Shown: piece after piece, positions 54,082-61,546 of the stretch | Numbering within the stretch: the first letter of the stretch is position 1 | How the letters are laid out: each line of letters opens with the position of its first letter | From: Cryobacterium sp. PH31-AA6 | GTDB lineage: Bacteria > Actinomycetota > Actinomycetes > Actinomycetales > Microbacteriaceae | NCBI RefSeq assembly: GCF_030063195.1 | Contig: NZ_JASISS010000021.1 | Location: 1 to 61,591, forward strand | DNA length: 61,591 nucleotides | Direction: 5' to 3' | The notes under the pieces: model-generated | Databases searched by the model: none | What the model was told of the DNA's origin: nothing | The model's input: only the letters and a program-made list of their open reading frames with translations | Translations under genes and position numbers: made by a program

Positions 54082-54097
54082 ATACCCCTGTGGGTAT
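54082..54097. promoter_or_regulatory. CstR-type operator, membrane-protein side
   Basis: ATACCCCTGTGGGTAT lies 45 bases before the ATG at 54143. It is 20 bases from its neighbour, about two helical turns. Confidence 0.78.
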
Positions 54098-54142
54098 CAA
54101 ATCTTTTTCCGGTTTCACCTCCTACCTGTGAAGAGGCCAGTG

Positions 54143-54700
54143 ATGCAGAGTGAACGAACGACCGCAGCAGTCTCCGGACGGTCGCCGGTCTCACGGCTGG
54201 CAGGCTCCGTCGTGATCGCGGGCGGGGCTTTGCGCCGCTGGCCAGCTCGCCGGTGGTGGATCGCCCTGACCACCGCGGTCGGCACCTACCTGGTGATCGC
54301 GATTCCCACCGATCTCATCGACACACCGTTCTTCGCCCGCGAGATCGCCCCGACGACCTGGTCCTGGCCCGCGCTTGCCGTGAGCTCGATTCTCGCCGGT
54401 CTCGTGTTCGCGACCTATGTCGCCTACCCCGAGGGCGCGGCGCCCAGCCGCTCGGAGGGTCGTCTCGGCCTGGCCGGCTGGATGATCACCTTCTTCGCCG
54501 TCGGCTGCCCGGTCTGCAACAAGATCGTGCTCCTTGCGCTTGGCGCCAGTGGGGCGCTGCAGTTCTTTGAACCGGTGCAGCCGTACCTCGCCGGGGCGTC
54601 CATCCTGCTGCTCGGCTGGGCGTTGCACGCGCGCCTCACCCGGGAAAGTTCCTGCGCCCTCAACGTGGTCGAACCGACCAAGGAATCAGTCACGCTATGA
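54143..54700 (+). CDS. Membrane protein with intramembrane CPVC motif
   Basis: A 185-residue membrane protein from the ATG at 54143 (AGAGG six bases upstream; a GTG at 54128 is less likely). Four predicted helices. The third contains a CPVCNK motif, a CxxC pair near the membrane of the type seen in thiol-redox membrane proteins such as DsbD/CcdA relatives. Two further Cys residues are near the end (ESSCALN). I cannot name the family. Its place under CstR-type operators suggests sulfur or thiol transfer across the membrane; inference only. Confidence 0.65.
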   Translation: MQSERTTAAVSGRSPVSRLAGSVVIAGGALRRWPARRWWIALTTAVGTYLVIAIPTDLIDTPFFAREIAPTTWSWPALAVSSILAGLVFATYVAYPEGAAPSRSEGRLGLAGWMITFFAVGCPVCNKIVLLALGASGALQFFEPVQPYLAGASILLLGWALHARLTRESSCALNVVEPTKESVTL

Positions 54701-55206
54701 ACATTGCCGGCACCCTCACCGAACTGCGAGCCTGGCCCGCCAGACGACGGATGATCGCGGCCGGCGTCGCCGTCGCGGTCGTCATGGCGCTGGTGGTCGG
54801 AGCGGGCACCGTCGGTTACCTCGGAGGATCGGTCACGCTGGCGGGAACGTGGTGGGGCTATCTCGTCGTCGTGACGGGCGCCGTGCTGATCGGTCTGATC
54901 GTCGCCGGCTACTTCGATGCCCCGATCGGCGCTGCCGCGACCCTGTGCGATCTGCGCTGGCCGGTTCTCGGTGTGATCTCGCTCTACCTGTCGACGGATC
55001 TGCGCACGGCTGTGCCGCTGCTGGACGGATTGGTTCGCCCGGTCGTCGCGGTCGCCGCGATCGCCCTGCTCGCCTGGGCTCTGCTCGAACGGCTGGCCGG
55101 CGAGCACCGTGCCGTGGCCAAGCGGGATCCTTCCGCGACGGAGGGTGAAGACGGAGAGGTGTGCACAACCTGTCGCCCGCTCTTCCCGAGCTCGCCGCGC
55201 TCATAG
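54697..55206 (+). CDS. Membrane protein with C-terminal CxxC tail
   Basis: A 169-residue membrane protein with four predicted helices (about 18-40, 50-70, 85-105, 112-130) and a soluble C-terminal tail ending with EVCTTCRPLFPSSP, a CxxC pair. The ATG overlaps the preceding stop as ATGA, so the two membrane proteins are made together, probably as partners. A single Cys also occurs at ATLCDLRW. No family recognised. The two genes probably make up one CstR-regulated unit. Confidence 0.6.
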   Translation: MNIAGTLTELRAWPARRRMIAAGVAVAVVMALVVGAGTVGYLGGSVTLAGTWWGYLVVVTGAVLIGLIVAGYFDAPIGAAATLCDLRWPVLGVISLYLSTDLRTAVPLLDGLVRPVVAVAAIALLAWALLERLAGEHRAVAKRDPSATEGEDGEVCTTCRPLFPSSPRS

Positions 55207-55285
55207 CCCCGGCGCGCTCTACTCGCTAGGCTGATCAGAGAAAGCTTTTCTCCAAGTGGAGAAGAAAAGTGCTTCGGGAGATCAC

Positions 55286-55918
55286 ATGTCGTCACGGTGG
55301 GGGAGGTTCGTCCGGGGCTGGCTCACGGCGTCTTTCGCCGTGTTCGTCGCGGCCCTCTCCCACGTCGTGGCCGGTGGCGCGGCGCCGGGGCCGGTGAGTC
55401 TGGCCCTCGCCCTGGCCTTCTCCGGCATGGTCTGTGTCGCGTTGGCGGGAAAAACCCTCTCCCTGTGGCGGTCGTCGGTCTCCGTGGGCTTCAGCCAGGT
55501 CGTCTTGCACGCGTTGTTCGGACTGGTCGGCGGTGCCGCGTCTCCGATTCTGACCTCGTCCGGTCATCACGGCCCGGTGACGGTCTCAGCCGGAACTATG
55601 GCCGGGGCCGACTCGATGGGGATGTCCCTGGCCGGGTCTTCGGGTGTGGACGTCTGGATGTGGGCCGCCCACGGCGTTGCCGCGGTTCTGACGATCGTCG
55701 CCGTTCATCGCGGTGAAAGAGCGTTCTGGCTACTCGTCGACCTGACGGCCTCCGGCCTCGCCGCGGTGCTTCGCTGGAGCGGTGACCTCGCTCCGATCTT
55801 CGGTCCCGCCGTCCGGGCCCCGCTGGTGGCCGCGGATGCGTTTGTGCCGTCTCCGTTCTGGGTATTGCGGTCGTGCCTGACCCGCCGTGGGCCGCCGGCC
55901 GGCCGAATCGCCTTCTGA
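55286..55918 (+). CDS. Membrane protein, copper-cluster associated
   Basis: A 210-residue protein from the ATG at 55286 with GGGAG at good spacing. Four to five predicted helices, with a Met/His-containing loop (SSGHHGPVTVS...MGMSLAGSSG) between helices 3 and 4. The HH and GMSMG-like Met/His loop suggests metal binding. I do not recognise a named family, but such proteins occur beside CopC/YcnI genes in actinobacteria. It lies 79 bases after the preceding gene and 153 bases before copC. An imperfect dyad (CTTTTCTCC...GGAGAAGAAAAG) precedes it. Confidence 0.6.
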   Translation: MSSRWGRFVRGWLTASFAVFVAALSHVVAGGAAPGPVSLALALAFSGMVCVALAGKTLSLWRSSVSVGFSQVVLHALFGLVGGAASPILTSSGHHGPVTVSAGTMAGADSMGMSLAGSSGVDVWMWAAHGVAAVLTIVAVHRGERAFWLLVDLTASGLAAVLRWSGDLAPIFGPAVRAPLVAADAFVPSPFWVLRSCLTRRGPPAGRIAF

Positions 55919-56071
55919 CAAATCTCGGTTCCGGCACTCGTTTTCGTCGACCATGACGTTTGTCGACCTGGCGGACCCCGTCGAATACCCGATCGGCCCG
56001 CGTCGCTGACGCTCCGACCCCGCATGACCGCGTGCGACCCGGCTCGCACCCCTGACCCCGGAGGCTGAACC

Positions 56072-56671
56072 ATGTCTGAGACCAAACGACCCCGCCCGCG
56101 ATCCCGTTGGGCAGGTGGCGCTCTCGCTTCCGTCGCCATGGCGTTTGCCGTCGTCGTGAGTTCCACGGTGCCGGCGAACGCCCACGACCAGATCCTGTCC
56201 ACAACCCCCGCGGACGGGCAGAACGTCTCAACCGCGCCGACGGAGATCAGCCTGCAATTCACCGAGGAGGTGCTCAGTGTCGGCGCCATCGTCGTTGTGG
56301 TCGACAGCGGGGGCACGGACTGGGCGGACGGAACAGTGCGGCTCGACGGGACAGAGGCCACCCAGACTCTCAAACCCGGGCAGCCCGACGGCGCCTACCA
56401 GGTGCGCTGGAGGGTCGTCTCGGCCGACGGGCATCCGGTTTCCGGGGCTTTCGCGTTCTCGGTCGGGGTGCTCGCGTCGGCGGACTCCATCCCGCCCACG
56501 GCGACCGCGGATCCCGCCGCCGAGTCCGCGGCCACCCCGGGCGCCGCCACCACCGCGGACGACGGAATCCCGATCCTTGTCGTGGGGCTGATCGGGGCCC
56601 TGATCGGAATCGCGGTCTTCACGCTCGTCGCGCTTCTCGTCCGGAAACGGACGGGCCTCCGCCGACCCTGA
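56072..56671 (+). CDS. copC: CopC-domain copper-binding protein
   Basis: A 199-residue exported protein. A signal peptide (1-36, cleaved after ANA) leaves a mature N-terminal His (HDQIL) that is a copper ligand in the CopC family. The CopC domain ends around VVSADGHPVSGAFAFSVG. A Pro/Ala linker and one C-terminal helix (about 167-190) anchor it. There is no fused CopD. GGAGG precedes the ATG. The repeat at 56677-56793 begins six bases after its stop. Confidence 0.9.
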   Translation: MSETKRPRPRSRWAGGALASVAMAFAVVVSSTVPANAHDQILSTTPADGQNVSTAPTEISLQFTEEVLSVGAIVVVVDSGGTDWADGTVRLDGTEATQTLKPGQPDGAYQVRWRVVSADGHPVSGAFAFSVGVLASADSIPPTATADPAAESAATPGAATTADDGIPILVVGLIGALIGIAVFTLVALLVRKRTGLRRP

Positions 56672-56676
56672 ACCTC

Positions 56677-56793
56677 GGCAAGACCGGCAAGACCGGCAAG
56701 ACCGGCAAGACCGGCAAGACCGGCAAGACCGGCAAGACCGGCAAGACCGGCAAGACCGGCAAGACCGGCAAGACCGGCAAGACCGGCAAGACC
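56677..56793 (+). repeat. 13-copy 9-bp tandem repeat (GGCAAGACC) between copC and the PCu(A)C gene
   Basis: Exactly thirteen perfect, contiguous copies of GGCAAGACC (117 bases) lie between the CopC stop and the next start, 66 bases away. In one frame it would encode Gly-Lys-Thr repeats, but that frame is an out-of-phase shadow of copC and reads into the next gene. The perfect copies point to recent expansion. Its effect on the transcript is unknown. Confidence 0.95.
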
Positions 56794-56858
56794 GGCACCG
56801 CTGGACCGGTACCGCCGGACCCCCACGAACATCATGTCGCAACCAAGGAGTACTCCAG

Positions 56859-57398
56859 ATGAAGACCACCACCACAATCGCCGGTCGGCTCGCCGTCAGC
56901 GCCGCCGCGCTGCTGCTCGCCCTCACCGGCTGCGCCGGAGCGGGCTCCGGCCCGGACGACACCGCCACCACCGCCCCGGCAGCGGACGCCCTGAGCGTCA
57001 CGGACTCCTGGGTGAAGGCAGCTGACACCGGAATGTCCGCCGCCTTCGGTGTCCTCGAGAACTCGGGCAGGACCGACGTCATCGTTGTGTCGGCCGAATC
57101 CCCGGCGGCCGGCATGCTGGAGTTGCATGAGACCGTTGTCAACGACACGGGGGAGATGGTGATGCAGCGGAAGGAGAACGGCTTCGTCGTTCCCGCCGAC
57201 GGCTCCCTCGAGCTCGCCCCCGGCGGCAACCACATCATGTTGATGGCGCTGACGGGGCCGATCAAGGCCGGTGACGAGGTCACCGTCACGCTGACTCTCT
57301 CCGACGGCTCCACCGTCGATTTCACCGCGGCGGCCAAGGACTTCTCCGGCGCCAACGAAACGTACCCGGGTGACATGAAGACGGGCGCGGAGGAGTAA
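56859..57398 (+). CDS. PCu(A)C-type periplasmic copper chaperone lipoprotein
   Basis: A 179-residue lipoprotein with lipobox LTGC (Cys25). After an Ala/Thr-rich linker comes a PCu(A)C domain. Its Cu(I) motif, H(M)x10Mx21HxM, is recognisable as ELHETVVNDTGEMVM and GGNHIMLM. Family members deliver copper to cytochrome oxidase CuA sites outside the membrane. AAGGAG precedes the ATG. The stop overlaps the peroxidase start by one base (TAATG). Confidence 0.9.
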   Translation: MKTTTTIAGRLAVSAAALLLALTGCAGAGSGPDDTATTAPAADALSVTDSWVKAADTGMSAAFGVLENSGRTDVIVVSAESPAAGMLELHETVVNDTGEMVMQRKENGFVVPADGSLELAPGGNHIMLMALTGPIKAGDEVTVTLTLSDGSTVDFTAAAKDFSGANETYPGDMKTGAEE

Positions 57399-58630
57399 TG
57401 ACCGCCGGCCAGGAGCCCCCGACGGCAGGCGGACTGAGCAGGCGGCACCTCCTTCTGGGCGGTGCCGCCGCCGGCATCGGCGCGGCCGGTGCCATCGGCA
57501 TTGATCTCGCCGGAGAGGCCGGCGCGGCACCCTCCGGAGCCCCGGTTGCCACACCACTCAACGGCACGGAAACCGTGCCCTACTTCGGCATTCATCAGGC
57601 GGGCATCGACACCACGCCCCAGGGGCACGCCACGTTCCTTGCGCTGAACCTGCGCGACACCGTCGACCGGGCGGCGCTCAAACGGATGATGCGGATTCTG
57701 ACCGGTGACGCGGCCCGCCTCACCCAGGGCGAGGGCGCCCTGGCCGACACCGAGCCCGAACTGGCCGTCACGCCCGCGCGCCTAACCGTCACCTTCGGCT
57801 TCGGTCCCGGCCTGGTGGCGCGCGCGGCGGGGGAGGCGCCCGTCTGGCTGCGGCCGCTGCCGGCCTTCGGCATCGACCGGCTCGACCCCGCGTGGACCGG
57901 GGGCGACCTGTTGGTGCAGGTCGCCGCCGACGACCCCGTCACCATCGCGCACGCGACCCGGATGCTCCTCAAGGACCTCCGGTCCTTTGCCACCCTGCAC
58001 TGGGTGCAGACGGGGTTCCGGCGAGCGCCGGGTTCCGAGAAGCCGGGAACGACCATGCGCAACCTGTTCGGCCAGGTCGACGGCACCGTCAACGCGGTCC
58101 CCGGCACCGAGGACTTCGAGCAACTCGTCTGGGCGACCGGCGAGAATCCCGACTGGCTGGTCGGCGGCACGGGCTACGTGCTCCGCCGGGTCAGCATGGA
58201 CCTCGACAAGTGGGACGGGCTGGACCGGTCCGGTCGAGAGTCGGCCATGGGACGAACCCTCGTCAACGGGGCGCCGCTGACCGGCACGAACGAACGGGAC
58301 GAACCTGATTTCACGGCAACGACACCGCTCGGGTTTCCGGTCATCCCCGAGTACTCCCACCTGCGACGTGCCCGGTCGGAGAACCGTGCGGAGCGAATCG
58401 TCCGGCGGGGTTACAACTACGACGATGCCCCCACCGGGGAGGGGATCTCGAACTCCGGGCTCCTTTTCGTCTCGTACCAGGCCGATGTGGACCGCCAGTA
58501 CGTGCCCATCCAGCAGCGCCTCGACACCCTCGACCTGCTGAACCAGTGGACCACGCCGATAGGATCCGCCGTGTTTGCGATCCCGCCGGGATGCAAGCCG
58601 GAGGGCTACATCGGCGACACCCTGTTCTAG
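57398..58630 (+). CDS. Tat-exported DyP-type heme peroxidase
   Basis: A 410-residue dye-decolorising peroxidase. A twin-arginine signal (LSRRHLLLGG) sits near residue 14. The DyP GxxDG motif is GQVDG at 225-229, with the distal Asp228, and the heme-proximal His is His321 (PEYSHLRR). The layout is of the EfeB/DyP-A type, but no EfeU/EfeO iron genes are present, so a copper or oxidative-stress role is more likely. It is coupled to the copper chaperone gene by one base. Confidence 0.9.
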   Translation: MTAGQEPPTAGGLSRRHLLLGGAAAGIGAAGAIGIDLAGEAGAAPSGAPVATPLNGTETVPYFGIHQAGIDTTPQGHATFLALNLRDTVDRAALKRMMRILTGDAARLTQGEGALADTEPELAVTPARLTVTFGFGPGLVARAAGEAPVWLRPLPAFGIDRLDPAWTGGDLLVQVAADDPVTIAHATRMLLKDLRSFATLHWVQTGFRRAPGSEKPGTTMRNLFGQVDGTVNAVPGTEDFEQLVWATGENPDWLVGGTGYVLRRVSMDLDKWDGLDRSGRESAMGRTLVNGAPLTGTNERDEPDFTATTPLGFPVIPEYSHLRRARSENRAERIVRRGYNYDDAPTGEGISNSGLLFVSYQADVDRQYVPIQQRLDTLDLLNQWTTPIGSAVFAIPPGCKPEGYIGDTLF

Positions 58631-58658
58631 GTCTCTCCTCGACTGCGGCGAAGTCTCG

Positions 58659-59021
58659 CTACAGGCCAATCCCGGTGTCCAGGGTGCGGGCGATGGCATG
58701 GATGGCCTCGGGCACGACTCGGTAGTGCACGCTCATCCCGCGTCGCTCCTTGGTGAGGATGCCACTGGCCTCGAGTTTCTTGAGGTGGTGGCTGACGGTG
58801 GGCTCGGAGAGCTTCACGACGGGGGCCAGGTCGCAGGTGCAGGCCTCCTGCATGGGCTGCGCGATCAGGTAGGCGAGAAGCTGGAGTCGCACGGGGTCGG
58901 CCAGGGCCTTGAGGCGCACCGCGAGTGCCAGGGCGTCCGGGAGTTCGAGGGTGGCGCTCTTCCCCAGCGGGTCGCAGCAAATCGGTGACACGTCGTCGAG
59001 GAGAGGGAGGGACTTGGGCAT
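58659..59021 (-). CDS. ArsR-family metal/metalloid-responsive repressor
   Basis: A 120-residue winged-helix repressor. DNA-binding helices lie at LSEPTVSHHLKKLEASGIL. Cys61-Thr-Cys63 (ACTCDL) in the recognition-side helix and Cys15/Cys16 (PICCDP) are candidate metal or metalloid ligands, as in ArsR/CmtR-type sensors. It is divergent from a permease with a CSC motif and a small dithiol protein. The likely inducer is arsenite, antimonite or another thiophilic ion, not proven. A dyad at 59075-59092 lies between the two. Confidence 0.88.
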   Translation of the reverse strand: MPKSLPLLDDVSPICCDPLGKSATLELPDALALAVRLKALADPVRLQLLAYLIAQPMQEACTCDLAPVVKLSEPTVSHHLKKLEASGILTKERRGMSVHYRVVPEAIHAIARTLDTGIGL

Positions 59022-59074
59022 GGGACCATCGTCCCACCTTCTTGACAGATATCAAAGAGGTGGTCATACTGATA

Positions 59075-59092
59075 ATTAGATGAACATCGAAT
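59075..59092. promoter_or_regulatory. Candidate ArsR operator
   Basis: ATTAGATGAACATCGAAT is an imperfect 18-base inverted repeat in the divergent region, AT-rich like many ArsR boxes. It is 54 bases from the arsR ATG and 59 bases from the permease GTG. Confidence 0.5.
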
Positions 59093-59150
59093 AACCTTGT
59101 TCCTCGGCCCGGTTCCCGGGCAGCCAATGATTCCCGATCAAGGAGCAGTC

Positions 59151-60200
59151 GTGAGCATCGCCGAGCGGATACCGACCACCGCCAAGGGGAGGGTCGGGGT
59201 TCTGGGCGCGGGGGTCGGCCTCTGGGCTCTGGCTTATTGGGTCAACGAATGGCTCTGGGACGCCGTGCTCTTCACCGGCTTCGGCCTCGACCCGACGAGC
59301 CGAATCACCGAGACCATTCACTTCTTTCTCTATGACTCGCTGAAGATCCTGCTCCTGCTGGTCATCATCATCTTCGCCTCGACCGTGCTCCGCTCCTTCA
59401 TGAGCGTCGAGCGCACCAGAGCATTCCTCGGCGGCAAACGCGAAGGCGTCGGCAACATCCTGGCCGCCGGGCTCGGCGTGATCACCCCGTTCTGCTCCTG
59501 CAGCGCCGTGCCCGCCTTCATCGGCTTCGTCGCCGCGGGCGTGCCGATCGGCGTCACGATGAGCTTCCTCATCGCCAGCCCTCTTGTCAACGAGATCGCC
59601 ATCGGCCTCCTGCTCACCCTCTTCGGTTGGCAGATCACCGCCCTCTACGTCGTCTCCGGCCTGACGATAGCGATCGGTGCCGGCTGGATCCTGGGCCGGT
59701 TGCATGTCGAGCGCTGGGTGGAACCCTTCGTCTTCGATGTGAGGCTCGGCGGTCAGGTCATCGACCCGTCCCTCGGTCTGACCTTCGGGCAACGGATGCA
59801 GATGGGCGTCGAAGAGGTCAAGACGCTCCTCGCGAAGATTTGGATCTACCTCCTCGTCGGGATCGGTCTCGGCGCCCTCATCCACGGCTGGGCCCCCACC
59901 GACTTCTTCGCCACCTACGCCGGCGCCGACAACCCGTTCGGCGTGCTGATCGCCGTGCTGATCGGCGTTCCGCTCTACTCCAACGCCGCCGGCGTCATGC
60001 CGCTGGTCGTCGCGCTCTTCGACAAGGGGCTTCCGATGGGGACTCTGCTCGCGTTCATGATGGCCGTTGTCGCCCTGTCCCTGCCCGAAATGATTCTGCT
60101 CCGTCGGGTGCTGAGGCCCCAGCTCCTCGCGATCTTCATCGCGACCACCGGCCTTGGCATCATCGCCGTCGGCTACCTCTTCAACGCCATCCTGGCGTGA
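59151..60200 (+). CDS. UPF0718 / ArsP-like permease
   Basis: A 349-residue membrane permease (DUF318) with about eight helices. The family motif PFCSCSAVP (Cys115, Cys117) is present, and a second conserved half has PLYSNAAGVMPLV. Relatives of ArsP export organoarsenicals or thiol-linked compounds. The GTG at 59151 has AAGGAG at good spacing; an upstream in-frame start at 59097 does not. It is followed 23 bases later by the dithiol protein and divergent from arsR. Confidence 0.9.
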   Translation: MSIAERIPTTAKGRVGVLGAGVGLWALAYWVNEWLWDAVLFTGFGLDPTSRITETIHFFLYDSLKILLLLVIIIFASTVLRSFMSVERTRAFLGGKREGVGNILAAGLGVITPFCSCSAVPAFIGFVAAGVPIGVTMSFLIASPLVNEIAIGLLLTLFGWQITALYVVSGLTIAIGAGWILGRLHVERWVEPFVFDVRLGGQVIDPSLGLTFGQRMQMGVEEVKTLLAKIWIYLLVGIGLGALIHGWAPTDFFATYAGADNPFGVLIAVLIGVPLYSNAAGVMPLVVALFDKGLPMGTLLAFMMAVVALSLPEMILLRRVLRPQLLAIFIATTGLGIIAVGYLFNAILA

Positions 60201-60223
60201 TCGAACCCGAAAGGAAGCACACC

Positions 60224-60466
60224 ATGAACATCAAGATCCTCGGCCCCGGCTGCCGCAATTGCGTCAACCTCACCAAGGCCGCCACCACCGCGGTCAGGCA
60301 ACTCGGCCTGGACGCCACCATCGAAAAGGTTGAAGACTATGCCGCGATCGCCGGCTACGGCGTGATGAGCACCCCCGCCCTGGTCATCAACGACAAGGTC
60401 GTCGTCTCCGGCCGCGTCCCGACCCTGGCCGAGGTGCGCACGCTTCTCAGCTCGGCGGCGGTCTGA
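60224..60466 (+). CDS. Small redox-active disulfide protein (thioredoxin-fold, MTH895-like)
   Basis: An 80-residue thioredoxin-fold protein with active site PGCRNC (Cys10, Cys13) and the cis-Pro in MSTPALVI. It is of the two-Cys type often found beside UPF0718 permeases. AAGGAAG precedes the ATG. It is probably cotranscribed with the permease and may hand thiols or metalloids to it. It is convergent with lgt across six bases. Confidence 0.92.
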   Translation: MNIKILGPGCRNCVNLTKAATTAVRQLGLDATIEKVEDYAAIAGYGVMSTPALVINDKVVVSGRVPTLAEVRTLLSSAAV

Positions 60467-60472
60467 GTGCGC

Positions 60473-61360
60473 TCAGGAGTCCGCCGGCGGCGCAGACGCG
60501 ACGACGGATTCCTGCGGTCTGAGGTATATCGACGTTTCCGGTCCTGGATGGCGTCGTGTCTGGACGATGATGAGCACGATTCCGGCCACGGCGGCCAGCA
60601 GTGCGGTGTCGGTGTTGATCTTGAGCCCGAGGAGGAGGAACTCCGTCGGGTCGAGTCGCAGCGACTCGAGGAACGCCCGGCCGGCGCCGTACCAGACCAG
60701 GTAGAAGCCCAGCGCCTTGCCCCAGCGGAGGTCAAACCGGCGCTCGAGCACGAAGAGGAGCAGCAACACGCCGAGAGTGTTCCAGATCATCTCGTAGAGG
60801 AACAGCGGCTGGAACAGGGTGCCGGCGGGCAGGCCCGCCGGGAAGGCGGCGTTGGTCGATTCGATCTCGAGCCCCCAGGGGAGCGTTGTCGGGCCGCCGT
60901 AGAGCTCGTGGTTGAAGTAGTTGCCGAAGCGGCCGAACGCCTGGGCGAGGAGGAGACCGGGCGCGAGAGCGTCGGCGAAGGAGAGGAAACGGATGCCGGC
61001 CCGGCGGCATCCGATGTACGCCCCGATGCTGCCGAAGAGGATCGAGCCGAAGATCGCCAGGCCGCCCTCCCAGACGAAGAGCACCTTCCACAGGTCAGCG
61101 CCAGGGAAGAAGTAGTCGGTCGGATGCGTCACGACATGGTACAAACGCCCGCCGACGATGCCGATCGGCACGGTCCACATCGCGATGTCCAGGACCATTC
61201 CCGGTGTGCCGCCACGTGAGCTCAGTCGCGTCGACGACAGCCAGACCGCGATGACGATGCCGGTCAGGATGCAGAGCGCATAGAAGTGGATGCGCAGCGG
61301 GCCGAGGTCGAAATAGCTGATCGACGGGCTCGGAATGCTTGTGTGAACCACCGCGTTCAC
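60473..61360 (-). CDS. lgt: Prolipoprotein diacylglyceryl transferase
   Basis: A 295-residue membrane enzyme that transfers diacylglycerol from phosphatidylglycerol to the lipobox Cys of prolipoproteins. The Lgt signature is GRFGNYFNHELYGGPT near 142, with the catalytic Arg in GGRLYHV and the conserved HPTDYFF segment. Seven helices. The start is a GTG at 61360; the CCCGAAAG upstream is a weak ribosome site. The window contains several lipoproteins (for example at 41600 and 56859) that would need it. Confidence 0.93.
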   Translation of the reverse strand: MNAVVHTSIPSPSISYFDLGPLRIHFYALCILTGIVIAVWLSSTRLSSRGGTPGMVLDIAMWTVPIGIVGGRLYHVVTHPTDYFFPGADLWKVLFVWEGGLAIFGSILFGSIGAYIGCRRAGIRFLSFADALAPGLLLAQAFGRFGNYFNHELYGGPTTLPWGLEIESTNAAFPAGLPAGTLFQPLFLYEMIWNTLGVLLLLFVLERRFDLRWGKALGFYLVWYGAGRAFLESLRLDPTEFLLLGLKINTDTALLAAVAGIVLIIVQTRRHPGPETSIYLRPQESVVASAPPADS

Positions 61361-61519
61361 CTTTCGGGCGAGGCCCCCGGAGGGGTGAGGGGAAGGGCGC
61401 GAGAGGCGTTCCCCGCTCCGAAGACAGGGCAGAGCCTACATGTGCCCACGATGTCCCGGCCGCAATCACGGCCGCAATCGCCCCTTGCTGTGAAAGCTCT
61501 CAGGGCCTGCGCGGGTGAT

Positions 61520-61546
61520 GCCCCGATTGCCGACGGCAATCGGGGC
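61520..61546. terminator. Hairpin in the lgt leader region
   Basis: GCCCCGATTGCC and GGCAATCGGGGC pair perfectly around a GAC loop. It lies 160 bases upstream of lgt, near the window edge, and may terminate a gene beyond it. I see no gene in 61361-61591. Confidence 0.55.

Noticed and set aside
53639..54118. Longer cstR start at 54118
   Set aside because: It would read through both operators and add 42 residues unlike the family; the ATG at 53992 has a ribosome site.
56677..56793. CRISPR array
   Set aside because: Units are contiguous with no spacers, and no cas genes are in the window.
56107..56862. Frame encoding thirteen Gly-Lys-Thr repeats
   Set aside because: It is out of phase with copC for most of its length, has no ribosome site, and the repeat lies after the copC stop. 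Treated as non-coding DNA.
57398..58630. EfeUOB iron-uptake operon
   Set aside because: Only the DyP-type peroxidase is present; no EfeU permease or EfeO, and the neighbours are copper proteins.
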